A stretch of DNA of 34,636 bases from an uncultured Lachnospiraceae bacterium (GTDB taxonomy: Bacteria > Bacillota > Clostridia > Lachnospirales > Lachnospiraceae), in the NCBI GenBank assembly GCA_947179245.1, contig CAMXBD010000020.1, positions 1 through 34,636 of the forward strand, read 5' to 3'. The notes under the pieces are model-generated. The model was not told the DNA's origin. It saw only the letters and a list, made by a program, of their open reading frames with translations, and did no database searches. Positions within the stretch are counted from its first letter, which is position 1; each line of letters starts with the position of its first letter. The position numbers were made by a program, and so were the translations under genes. Positions 15,100-23,142 of the stretch are shown in pieces.

Positions 15100-17037
15100 A
15101 TGATGAATAAGAAAGATTTGAAATACTGTACGATTTTAAAGAGCAACATCAATGTGACGAATATGAAGGATACGATTGCGTATATCACAGAGAATCTAAG
15201 CAATCTGCGGGGCGATTATATCTGTGTCTCGAATGTACATACCACGGTGATGGCGTTTCGGGATGCAGAGTACCGCAAGGTGCAGAACAGCGCCGCCATG
15301 GCATTGCCGGACGGTCAGCCGTTATCGATTGTCAGCCGCAGCAGAGGGTATTCGGAAGCGCAGCGTGTGCCGGGACCGGATCTGATGCCGGCGATACTTG
15401 ATCTTTCTCAGGAAAAAGGATATTCACATTTTTTCTACGGAAGTACGCAGAGCACTTTACAGCAGCTTAAAAAGGTGATGCTGTCTAAATATCCTAAGCT
15501 GAAGATTGCAGGGATGTATGCGCCGCCGTTTAGGGAACTGACGAAGGAAGAGGACGAGGAGGCAGTCCGCAGAATCAATGACAGCGGCGCTGATTTTATA
15601 TGGGTCGCGCTGGGAGCGCCAAAGCAGGAGAACTGGATGTATGAACATCGTGGCAGGGTGAACGGTCTTATGATTGGTGTGGGCGCCGCATTTGACTTCA
15701 TTGCTGGCACTGCAAAGCGTGCGCCTATGTGGATGCAGAAGCTTTGTCTGGAATGGGTGTTCCGCATCATACAGAATCCAAAGCGGATGATTCCGCGCTA
15801 TTTAAATACGAATTTCTCCTTCTTGTACCATGTTCATAAAGAGAGCAATCAATTAAAGAAGGAGAAAAAAAGGCAGAGAAACGGAAAGCGCAGACTCCGC
15901 ATTGCCATGATCGGGCATAAGAGAATACCGTCCAGAGAGGGCGGCGTGGAGATTGTAGTGGAAGAACTCGCTGTGCGTATGGCAGCGATGGGACATCATG
16001 TGGATGCGTATAACCGGTACGGGCATCATGTTTCCGGGAAGAAATACGAGCAGGAGTACGGCTGGAAAGGAAGAAAATTCTATAAAGGTGTCCGGGTATA
16101 TATCGTGCCCACTTTCCGGACAAGCAAGCTGAATGCCATTGTTTACAGTTTCTTTGCAACGCTTAGGGCAATGTTCGGCAGGTATGATGTGTTCCATTTT
16201 CATGCGGAGGGTCCCTGCGTCATGATATGGCTTCCGAGACTTTTCCGTAAGAGAATAGTAGTGACTGTCCATGGATTAGACTGGCAGCGGGCAAAATGGG
16301 GCAACTTTGCTTCTTATGTGATCAAGCTGGGTGAGAAGATGGCGGCAAAATATGCCGATGAAGTGATTGTTTTATCTAAGAATGTGCAGCAGTATTTTGC
16401 GGACACATATCACAGGGAAGTAACTTATATTCCTAACGCGATTGACAGACCGGAACCGAAAGAAGCACAGATGATTACGGAGAAATACGGACTGACTAAG
16501 GGAGAGTATCTGTTGTCGCTTGGCAGGATCGTGCCGGAAAAAGGAGTGCATTATCTGATCGAGGCGTTTGCCGGGATCAAGACGGATAAGAAACTCGTGA
16601 TTGCCGGGGGCAACAGTCATGCGGTGGAGTACATGGATCAGATTCACCGGATGGTAGCGCGGGATGATCGCATCATCATGACGGATTTTGTTCAGGGGCA
16701 GGTGTTGGAGGAATTATATTCCAATGCTTATGCGTTCGTGCTGCCCAGCGATGTGGAAGGCATGGCGCTCACACTGTTAGAGGCAATGAGTTACGGCGAC
16801 TGCTGTCTTGTCAGCGATATCTGTGAAAACACAGAGGTGGTTGAGGATAAAGCTTTTGTTTTCCGCAAGGGTGATGTTCAGGATTTAAGAAGACAATTAG
16901 AGTATATGCTGGCACATCCGGATGTCGTTGCCGAATACGGAAGGCACAGTGCAGATTATATCTGCGGTAAATATAACTGGGATGAAGTGGTTGGGGAGAC
17001 GCTGAAGCTGTATTACGGAAACAGCGGGCTCTCGTAA
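15100..17037 (+). CDS. Fusion of WecG/TagA/CpsF (GT26) and GT4 glycosyltransferases
   Basis: 645 residues from ATG 15100 (AAGGGTG just upstream). A TTG at 15067 in the same frame, preceded by AAGGAAGG, would add 11 residues and cannot be excluded. Residues about 5-245 are a full GT26 domain: SNVHTTVM, ALPDGQPLSIVSR (with the catalytic-type aspartate), FFYGSTQSTL, WVALGAPKQENWM and GVGAAFDFIAGT. A basic linker (about 250-268) leads to a full GT-B domain of family GT4: IPSREGGVEIVVEELA, FHAEGPCVMIW, SLGRIVPEKGVHYLIEAF and PSDVEGMALTLLEAM with the E-x7-E pair. Two consecutive transfers by one polypeptide are plausible. GT26 enzymes commonly add ManNAc or ManNAcA to a lipid-linked sugar. Both active sites look intact. 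Confidence 0.92.
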   Translation: MMNKKDLKYCTILKSNINVTNMKDTIAYITENLSNLRGDYICVSNVHTTVMAFRDAEYRKVQNSAAMALPDGQPLSIVSRSRGYSEAQRVPGPDLMPAILDLSQEKGYSHFFYGSTQSTLQQLKKVMLSKYPKLKIAGMYAPPFRELTKEEDEEAVRRINDSGADFIWVALGAPKQENWMYEHRGRVNGLMIGVGAAFDFIAGTAKRAPMWMQKLCLEWVFRIIQNPKRMIPRYLNTNFSFLYHVHKESNQLKKEKKRQRNGKRRLRIAMIGHKRIPSREGGVEIVVEELAVRMAAMGHHVDAYNRYGHHVSGKKYEQEYGWKGRKFYKGVRVYIVPTFRTSKLNAIVYSFFATLRAMFGRYDVFHFHAEGPCVMIWLPRLFRKRIVVTVHGLDWQRAKWGNFASYVIKLGEKMAAKYADEVIVLSKNVQQYFADTYHREVTYIPNAIDRPEPKEAQMITEKYGLTKGEYLLSLGRIVPEKGVHYLIEAFAGIKTDKKLVIAGGNSHAVEYMDQIHRMVARDDRIIMTDFVQGQVLEELYSNAYAFVLPSDVEGMALTLLEAMSYGDCCLVSDICENTEVVEDKAFVFRKGDVQDLRRQLEYMLAHPDVVAEYGRHSADYICGKYNWDEVVGETLKLYYGNSGLS

Positions 17038-17054
17038 AAAGGAAGAAACAGAGC

Positions 17055-18266
17055 ATGAAAATACTGATGGTCAATAAGTTTCTCCATCCTAACGGCGGGT
17101 CGGAAACTTATATCTTTAAACTGGGTGAACAATTACAGAAAACGGGGCATGAGGTGCAGTATTTCGGCATGGAACACGAGGGAAGGATTGTGGGGAATCA
17201 CGCGGAAGTATACACGTCCGATATGGATTTTCATGCGGGAGGAATCGGGAAATTGTTCTATCCGTTCCGCATTATCTATTCTGTGGAGGCGAAGAAGAAA
17301 ATGAGCCTCGTGCTGGAAGACTTTCAGCCGGATATCGTGCATTTGAACAATATTAACTTTCAATTGACGCCATCGGTGATCTACGCGGTCAGGGCATATG
17401 AGAAAAAACACGGCAGACGTGTGCGGATTGTATATACGGCTCATGACTACCAGTGGGTATGCCCGAATCATATGATGCGGATTCCGGCAACCGGAGAAAT
17501 CTGTTTTGCCTGCCGCGGCGGCGATTATAGGCAGTGCAGCAAAAACCGCTGTATCCATAATTCACGTATCAAAAGTGTGCTTGGAACGGTTGAGGCAAAG
17601 TATTATGCGAAACGTAAAACATACGGAATGGTAGACGTTATTCTGTGTCCGAGTGAGTTCATGAAGAAGCAGCTTGATACTGATCCGCTGTTAGCGGGTA
17701 AGACGGTTATGATGCACAACTTTATCGAGGTGGATGCTGGAAAACAAAATGACAGGGTAAAAAAAGACTATGTAGTTTACTTCGGACGCTTTTCAGAAGA
17801 AAAAGGGACCAAGACTCTTCTGGAAGCATGCCGGGAGCTGCCGGAGATTCCTTTTATTTTTGCCGGAACAGGTCCCTTGGAAGAGGAAGCAGGCAAAGTC
17901 CCCAACGTGGAAAACCGCGGGTTTGTGACCGGAGAGGCGCTTCGCAAACTGATTTCGGAGGCACGGTTCAGCGTATATCCTTCTGAATGGTATGAGAATT
18001 GTCCTTTTTCCGTGATGGAGTCACAGATGTACGCAACGCCTGTGCTTGCGTCTGATCTGGGCGGTGCGCCGGAACTGGTTCAGGCAGGTGTGACGGGTGA
18101 TCTGTTCCGCGGCGGTGATGTGCAGGAGCTGACGGAGCATATCAAAGCATTGTGGGATGACCCGGAATTGTGCCGTAAATATAGCGGAAACTGTAAAAAT
18201 ATAAAATTCGATACAATTGAGGAATATTGTGCTAAAATAGTGAGGAATGTATATAAGGAGCGCTGA
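17055..18266 (+). CDS. Glycosyltransferase family 4 with cysteine-rich insert
   Basis: 403 residues. GT-B layout: MKILMVNKFLHPNGGSETYI at the N-terminus (glycine loop 13-16), VYTAHDYQWVCPNH, then the donor domain with YFGRFSEEKGTKTLLEA, FIFAGTGPLEEEA and YPSEWYENCPFSVMES (E-x7-E intact), ASDLGGAPELV. Between the acceptor strands lies an unusual insert with five cysteines (C136, C150, C153, C161, C166) that may hold a zinc ion or be structural. A run of such GT4 proteins with the same Cys pattern is known from Gram-positive capsule loci. AAAAGGAAG upstream supports the start, and the next gene begins two bases after its stop. Sugar specificity unknown. Confidence 0.9.
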   Translation: MKILMVNKFLHPNGGSETYIFKLGEQLQKTGHEVQYFGMEHEGRIVGNHAEVYTSDMDFHAGGIGKLFYPFRIIYSVEAKKKMSLVLEDFQPDIVHLNNINFQLTPSVIYAVRAYEKKHGRRVRIVYTAHDYQWVCPNHMMRIPATGEICFACRGGDYRQCSKNRCIHNSRIKSVLGTVEAKYYAKRKTYGMVDVILCPSEFMKKQLDTDPLLAGKTVMMHNFIEVDAGKQNDRVKKDYVVYFGRFSEEKGTKTLLEACRELPEIPFIFAGTGPLEEEAGKVPNVENRGFVTGEALRKLISEARFSVYPSEWYENCPFSVMESQMYATPVLASDLGGAPELVQAGVTGDLFRGGDVQELTEHIKALWDDPELCRKYSGNCKNIKFDTIEEYCAKIVRNVYKER

Positions 18267-18268
18267 AC

Positions 18269-19285
18269 ATGTCAAGAAGAACATTATACGGAACCGTCAT
18301 CGTGACTTACCGATGCAACGCCCGCTGTAATATGTGTGACTGCTTCAAAGATCCGACAAAACCGGATGAGGAGATCACACTGGAAGATATCAAGAAACTG
18401 CCGGAGATGGCATTTACTAACATTACCGGCGGAGAACCTTTTATCAGACAGGACATTCCCGACATCGTGCGGGAGTTATATAAGAAATCTGACAGAATCG
18501 TCATATCTACGAACGGATATTTTACGGACAGGATCATTGCGCTGTGCAGGGAATTTCCGAAAGTGGGAATCCGTATCAGTATCGAGGGATTACAGCAGAC
18601 AAATGACGCGATCAGGGGAATCCCCGACGGGTTTAACAGAGGATATAAGACTTTGAAGACTCTGGTAGAGATGGGACACCCGGACGTGGGTTTCGGAATG
18701 ACTGTACAGGATATGAACTGCGAGGATCTGGTGCCGCTCTACAATATTGCCAATGATATGGGGATGGAGTTTGCCACGGCAACGCTGCATAATTCCTTTT
18801 ATTTCAGAAAGACAGATAACAAAATAGATGATAAATATAAGGTGGCGCAGAACTTTGAGAAACTGATCAATGAACTGCTTAAGAGTAAATCGCCAAAGAA
18901 ATGGTTCCGCGCGTATTTTAACCACGGGCTGATCAATTATATTTACGGTAACAAGAGGCTTCTGCCCTGTGATATGTCCAAGAACGCATTTTTTATTGAT
19001 CCGTTCTGCGATGTGATTCCCTGCAACGGCATGGCGAAGAAGGCAGTCATGGGTAACCTGAGAGAGTCAGATTGGGACGAGCTGTGGAATTCCAAGCAGG
19101 CGCAGGAAGTCAGGGAATGTACGAAGAAATGCGACAGAAACTGCTGGATGATCGGTTCTGCATCACCGGCAATGCATAAATATATCTGGGTGCCCGGCTG
19201 GTGGGTGGTGAAACACAAGTTCCTGAAAGGCGGAAAGTACAGCCTGAAAGAAAACAAGTTTATTGAAGAACAAAGGAACGCATGA
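18269..19285 (+). CDS. Radical SAM/SPASM-like protein of unknown substrate
   Basis: 338 residues, soluble; AAGGAG at 18255-18260 supports the start. The radical SAM core opens with TYRCNARCNMCDC, giving CxxxCxxC at C16, C20, C23 (plus C25), and ITGGEPF (52-58) is the SAM-binding GGE motif. A C-terminal SPASM-type region has C234, C247, C252, C284, C288 and C292, together with NLRESDWDELWNS, suggesting at least one further iron-sulfur cluster. There is no precursor-peptide gene beside it. Its neighbours are a GT4 and an acyltransferase. Members of this family in polysaccharide loci are uncharacterised as far as I know; radical chemistry on a sugar or lipid-linked intermediate is a guess. It overlaps the next start by ATGA. 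Confidence 0.88.
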   Translation: MSRRTLYGTVIVTYRCNARCNMCDCFKDPTKPDEEITLEDIKKLPEMAFTNITGGEPFIRQDIPDIVRELYKKSDRIVISTNGYFTDRIIALCREFPKVGIRISIEGLQQTNDAIRGIPDGFNRGYKTLKTLVEMGHPDVGFGMTVQDMNCEDLVPLYNIANDMGMEFATATLHNSFYFRKTDNKIDDKYKVAQNFEKLINELLKSKSPKKWFRAYFNHGLINYIYGNKRLLPCDMSKNAFFIDPFCDVIPCNGMAKKAVMGNLRESDWDELWNSKQAQEVRECTKKCDRNCWMIGSASPAMHKYIWVPGWWVVKHKFLKGGKYSLKENKFIEEQRNA

Positions 19286-20328
19286 TGGTGGAAAAGACAA
19301 GGGTAGAATGGATTGATATTTTTAAGTCATTGGGTATTATTGCGTTTTTCTGCGCCCATTTTGGTACGGGAAGCGGCAGAATGTATGATATTCCCTTTTA
19401 TTTTGCTATTGAGTTGTTCTTTTTTGCGTCCGGTATTTTTGCCGGTAATATAGATAAGCTTAGTTTTAAAGATGCAGTCAGGAAGCGTTTCAGCCAGATA
19501 ATGATTCCTTATGCATTTCTCGCAATCATCAATATGGGCATGATCATTATAACTTCGGGCGACGATTTGATTACGTATGTTGTGTGTGTGAAGCAGTTTG
19601 TATTGGGAATCCGCAATCAAATGCCGATAGGAGGCGCGCTGTGGTTTCTTCCCTGTATCTTCTGCGCAGGGGTGATTTTTGATGCACTGCGCAGAGTATG
19701 CAAAAAGGATGTTTTGGTGTTTCTTGCTTCGGCAGTGCTTTATGTTATATCGATCACGCTTTTTCCTAATCGACCGGATGTACAGCCGTCATGGTTCTGG
19801 AATATTGATTCGGCATGCCATTATATGATCTACTATGCGCTGGGATATATTGTGAGTAAGAAATTGACCGGAGGGGAAGAAAGATCTGATAAGGAAAGAG
19901 ACAGAAAATATGATAGGAAGCGCCAGTGTTTGTTTTTTGCAGTGGCGGTTTTCGTGACAGGGTACGCTGTGTCAGTGTATGTGCGGCAGGACATTGCCGG
20001 GAGGCTGTTTCTACGGGTCATTCCGGCAGCAGATATGATTTATCCGGTCTTGCGTGCGATTCTGCTGATTATTTTCAATATGGTTCTGGCGAAAATTCTG
20101 GAAGGCTTTCGATTTCTCTCCTACGCAGGTACGCAGACGCTGTGGCTGTGCGGCAATGAGAGCATTGCGAGGGGAATACTGGGCGCGGCGGCAGAACTCG
20201 CAGGCCTGCGGATTGAAGTTACGAATGAACTGACAGCGATTATATATGCGGCAGTGATGATGGTGTTTATCATTACGTGTCTGCTGCCGGTGGAACAGAG
20301 ACTATACAGGAAAGTGATAAAGAGTTGA
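19282..20328 (+). CDS. Membrane acyltransferase (acyltransferase family 3)
   Basis: 348 residues with about ten membrane helices. The first helix carries VEWIDIFKSLGIIAFFCAHFG, with the conserved aspartate, lysine and the catalytic-type histidine of the OafA/NodX family (Acyl_transf_3), and IRNQMPIGGALWFLPCIF matches the second family motif. Such proteins O-acetylate sugars of surface glycans, drawing the acyl group from cytoplasmic acyl-CoA. It begins either at ATG 19282 (ATGA overlap) or at ATG 19285, which is better spaced from AAAGGA at 19272-19277. A second acyltransferase follows directly. The target sugar and acyl group are not readable from sequence. Confidence 0.87.
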   Translation: MMVEKTRVEWIDIFKSLGIIAFFCAHFGTGSGRMYDIPFYFAIELFFFASGIFAGNIDKLSFKDAVRKRFSQIMIPYAFLAIINMGMIIITSGDDLITYVVCVKQFVLGIRNQMPIGGALWFLPCIFCAGVIFDALRRVCKKDVLVFLASAVLYVISITLFPNRPDVQPSWFWNIDSACHYMIYYALGYIVSKKLTGGEERSDKERDRKYDRKRQCLFFAVAVFVTGYAVSVYVRQDIAGRLFLRVIPAADMIYPVLRAILLIIFNMVLAKILEGFRFLSYAGTQTLWLCGNESIARGILGAAAELAGLRIEVTNELTAIIYAAVMMVFIITCLLPVEQRLYRKVIKS

Positions 20329-20339
20329 AGGAATATGGC

Positions 20340-21353
20340 ATGCAGTATAAAGGCATTGATATCGTTAAATTTATAATGGCATTGTTTGTAGTGATACTGC
20401 ATACGCATCCGCTTTATGCGATAAACCGTACAGCAGATTTTCTGACGGCGGATGTGATAGCCAGAATGGCGGTGCCTTTTTTCTTTGCGGCGACCGGATT
20501 TTTGCTGGAAAAGCAGATAAATGTGCGGGATGCCGATGCGAGAAAGACGATTGTCAGATATGTGCGGAAGGTTCTCGGATTATATTGTGTCTGGACAGCG
20601 GTTTATCTGCCGATCATTTTATATAACAAATTTATTTTAAACGGCGAGTCGTTTACGTACGGTGTATTTACATTGATACGGGATTTCATTTTTGCAGGCT
20701 CATACGGGCAGTTATGGTATCTGTCGGCAGCAGCGGTGGGGCTTCTTGTCGTATTCGTATTAAGAAAGTATCTGGGAGAGCGTAAAACGGCCGTCTTGTT
20801 GCTGCTATTGTTTGCGACAGGGCTTACGACCCAGTCATATTTCGGAGTGACATTGGCGCAGATTGGGCCGGATGGGATATTGTGGAAGGTCATGAAGGCA
20901 GTCAAGAAGGTCATGGTCACATGCAGAAACGGTGTTTTCTTCGGCAGTATTTTCATCTATATGGGAACATGGATCGCAAGATGTGATCTTAAGATGAAAG
21001 TATGGAAGGCGGTTTCGGGTCTTACGATATCGACGCTGTTGTTTTGCGCAGAAGCGTCATATTTATGGAGCATTGATTCCGTGAGAGATAAGGACATGTA
21101 TCTGCTGCTACTTCCGACGGTATTCTTTCTGATGATGCTGGCGATACAGATTCATATCGAATGGGATACGGTTTTTCTCCGGAAAATGAGTATCAATATT
21201 TATCTTGTGCATACAGCCTTCAGATTCATTTACAGGGAATTTGTGGGAGAACATAATGAAAACGGCATTCTGCTGTTCCTGTTTACGTTAGCCGGAACAT
21301 TGGCGGCGGCGTACCTGATAGAACGATTTGAAAGGCGCAGAGGGAGAACGTAA
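20340..21353 (+). CDS. Membrane acyltransferase (acyltransferase family 3), second copy
   Basis: 337 residues from ATG 20340, chosen because AAGGA (20328-20332) is seven bases upstream. The frame is open to 20277, but that would sit inside the preceding gene. The protein begins MQYKGIDIVKFIMALFVVILHTHP, with the D-x-x-K...H pattern of OafA-type enzymes, then GSYGQLWYLSAAAVGLLVV and about ten helices. It is clearly diverged from the 19282 neighbour, so the pair is not a recent tandem duplication and likely acylates a different position or sugar. It shares one base with the next start (TAATG). Confidence 0.87.
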   Translation: MQYKGIDIVKFIMALFVVILHTHPLYAINRTADFLTADVIARMAVPFFFAATGFLLEKQINVRDADARKTIVRYVRKVLGLYCVWTAVYLPIILYNKFILNGESFTYGVFTLIRDFIFAGSYGQLWYLSAAAVGLLVVFVLRKYLGERKTAVLLLLLFATGLTTQSYFGVTLAQIGPDGILWKVMKAVKKVMVTCRNGVFFGSIFIYMGTWIARCDLKMKVWKAVSGLTISTLLFCAEASYLWSIDSVRDKDMYLLLLPTVFFLMMLAIQIHIEWDTVFLRKMSINIYLVHTAFRFIYREFVGEHNENGILLFLFTLAGTLAAAYLIERFERRRGRT

Positions 21354-23128
21354 TGGTGTCTGGAAAAGTAAAGATCATAGAATGGTTGAAAAGACTGGTC
21401 TTAATATTGTTTGCACTGATGATCGGATACCTGCTGGTGGCGAGCATTTTCAGTACATGTTATATTGGCGGTTATCGTTATATGACACCGGCACAGACGG
21501 AAGAGATCAATGTGGAGCATACTTTTTTTATTAGGGATAATTACTTACAACATTTTGTTGTATTTATTGTATTCTCCTTTTTACTTCTCATGTTCCGGGT
21601 AAAAGGCGGTGGGAAGAATCAAGTCAGTAAATTTGCTGACAATAAATATCTGGGAATAGCAGCGTGTATTGCAGCAGGTATTGTGTCTGTTCTGATTGTA
21701 CTTGCGGGTCAGTATGATCCGAAATTTGACCAGAGGCATGTCGTGGAGGCGGCGGCAGCGCTGAATGCACATGACTATTCGGATTTTGAGGTGGGAGGAT
21801 ATTTACATGTATTCCCTTTTCAGATGGGAATCGTGATTTACTTCCGGTTGCTGTCGTGGCTGTTTGGGAGCCGGAATTATATCGCTTTTGAGATTGTAAA
21901 TGCGGTCTGGATTGCGGCTGCCTACTATTTCTTCATGAAAATTGCTGATATTTTGTGGAGTAAAGAACACCGGTGTAAATCGGGCACTGCTGTTTTGTGT
22001 CTGCTTTTTGCGCCGTTTTTGATGTATACTACTTTTCTGTACGGAACAGTGGTTGGTATGGCTTTCGCGCTGCTATCGTTCTATATGATGCTGCTGTACA
22101 TAGCGGAGCCAAAGACAGGGTATCTGTTAATCTGTGCAGTGAGCATGGGACTGGCGACGGTATTCAAGTCGAATTATGCGATTTATATGATTGCAGAGAT
22201 TATTTGCATAGCCTTCAAAATTCTGGCGGACAAAAGTTCTGAACGTAAGAAATTATATGGCAGGCTGTTGCTGATCGGAATGATTTTACTCTGTTTTATC
22301 ATCGGCAGAGCCGGTGTGAGCGCATCCATCAGAAATGCAAATCACGGAGAGGAAGTTAAAGGAATTCCGATGATGGCATGGGTAGTTATGGGACTTCAGG
22401 ATGGCAAAGGAGCGCCGGGCTGGTATAATGCATACAATAATTCCATTTATGAGAGTAATGATTACGATTATGACAAGGCGCAGGAAGCGGTCATGAACGA
22501 TCTGAAGGCAAAGATAAAAGGTATGGCGCACCGGCCTATGACTACAATCGGTTTTTTCGTCAAAAAGGTGTCCTCCCAGTGGAACAATCCGACATTTCAG
22601 TCGTTGTGGATACTGGAAGGCAGGAGTGCGCGGGAAGATTCAATCTGGATGCTTCAGGAAAAGGGACGAGCCGTATATATTTTCTGTGTGAATCTATTGC
22701 AGACTTGGATTCTGGCAGGGACATTTCTGTATACTGTTCTGCGTTTCAAGAAGAGCAGTATAGAAGAGATTATACTGCCGGTCACCTTTGTCGGCGGATT
22801 TATATTTCACTTGTTCTGGGAGGCGGAAGGGCTCTATGCGATACTGTATTTTCCGCTGCTTATTCCCTTGAGTGTGTGCGGATACAAGGAATGGGCGGTA
22901 TGGCTTGATGCGCGCCGGAGTGAGATTATGGCGGACGGATGGAAGAGTCCTGCAGGAGAGAAACTGAAAAAGAAAATATGCGCAGGCGCCGTGGTAGCGG
23001 TTATATTCTGTGTTTTATCTTATACAACGCCTTTTGCCAAACTTCTGGCGAGAAATGATGATACCGGGATTTTCAATACTTATACACAGGAGATCGTGAA
23101 TGAGAGCGATATTCCGTTGGAACAGTAG
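21353..23128 (+). CDS. GT-C-type membrane glycosyltransferase (PMT/GT39-like)
   Basis: 591 residues with about 11-12 hydrophobic helices. After the first helices an external loop has DPKFDQRHVVEAAAALNAHDY (122-142) and GGYLHVFPFQMG (148-159). The acidic residue in the first outer loop, the A-x-L helix and the tyrosine/proline motif are the arrangement of GT-C enzymes such as bacterial mannosyltransferases. Such enzymes use a polyprenyl-phosphate sugar on the outer face. A large outer domain lies around 330-420. I cannot assign the exact family. Polymer decoration outside the cell is the likely role. It begins by sharing a base with the previous stop and is followed by the PglK-like gene. Confidence 0.75.
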   Translation: MVSGKVKIIEWLKRLVLILFALMIGYLLVASIFSTCYIGGYRYMTPAQTEEINVEHTFFIRDNYLQHFVVFIVFSFLLLMFRVKGGGKNQVSKFADNKYLGIAACIAAGIVSVLIVLAGQYDPKFDQRHVVEAAAALNAHDYSDFEVGGYLHVFPFQMGIVIYFRLLSWLFGSRNYIAFEIVNAVWIAAAYYFFMKIADILWSKEHRCKSGTAVLCLLFAPFLMYTTFLYGTVVGMAFALLSFYMMLLYIAEPKTGYLLICAVSMGLATVFKSNYAIYMIAEIICIAFKILADKSSERKKLYGRLLLIGMILLCFIIGRAGVSASIRNANHGEEVKGIPMMAWVVMGLQDGKGAPGWYNAYNNSIYESNDYDYDKAQEAVMNDLKAKIKGMAHRPMTTIGFFVKKVSSQWNNPTFQSLWILEGRSAREDSIWMLQEKGRAVYIFCVNLLQTWILAGTFLYTVLRFKKSSIEEIILPVTFVGGFIFHLFWEAEGLYAILYFPLLIPLSVCGYKEWAVWLDARRSEIMADGWKSPAGEKLKKKICAGAVVAVIFCVLSYTTPFAKLLARNDDTGIFNTYTQEIVNESDIPLEQ

Positions 23129-23142
23129 GAAAGGATAAATAA

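Noticed and set aside
18269..19285. Peptide-modifying (RiPP) system around the radical SAM gene
   Set aside because: No short precursor gene, leader-binding domain, peptidase or peptide exporter is nearby; the flanking genes are glycan enzymes.
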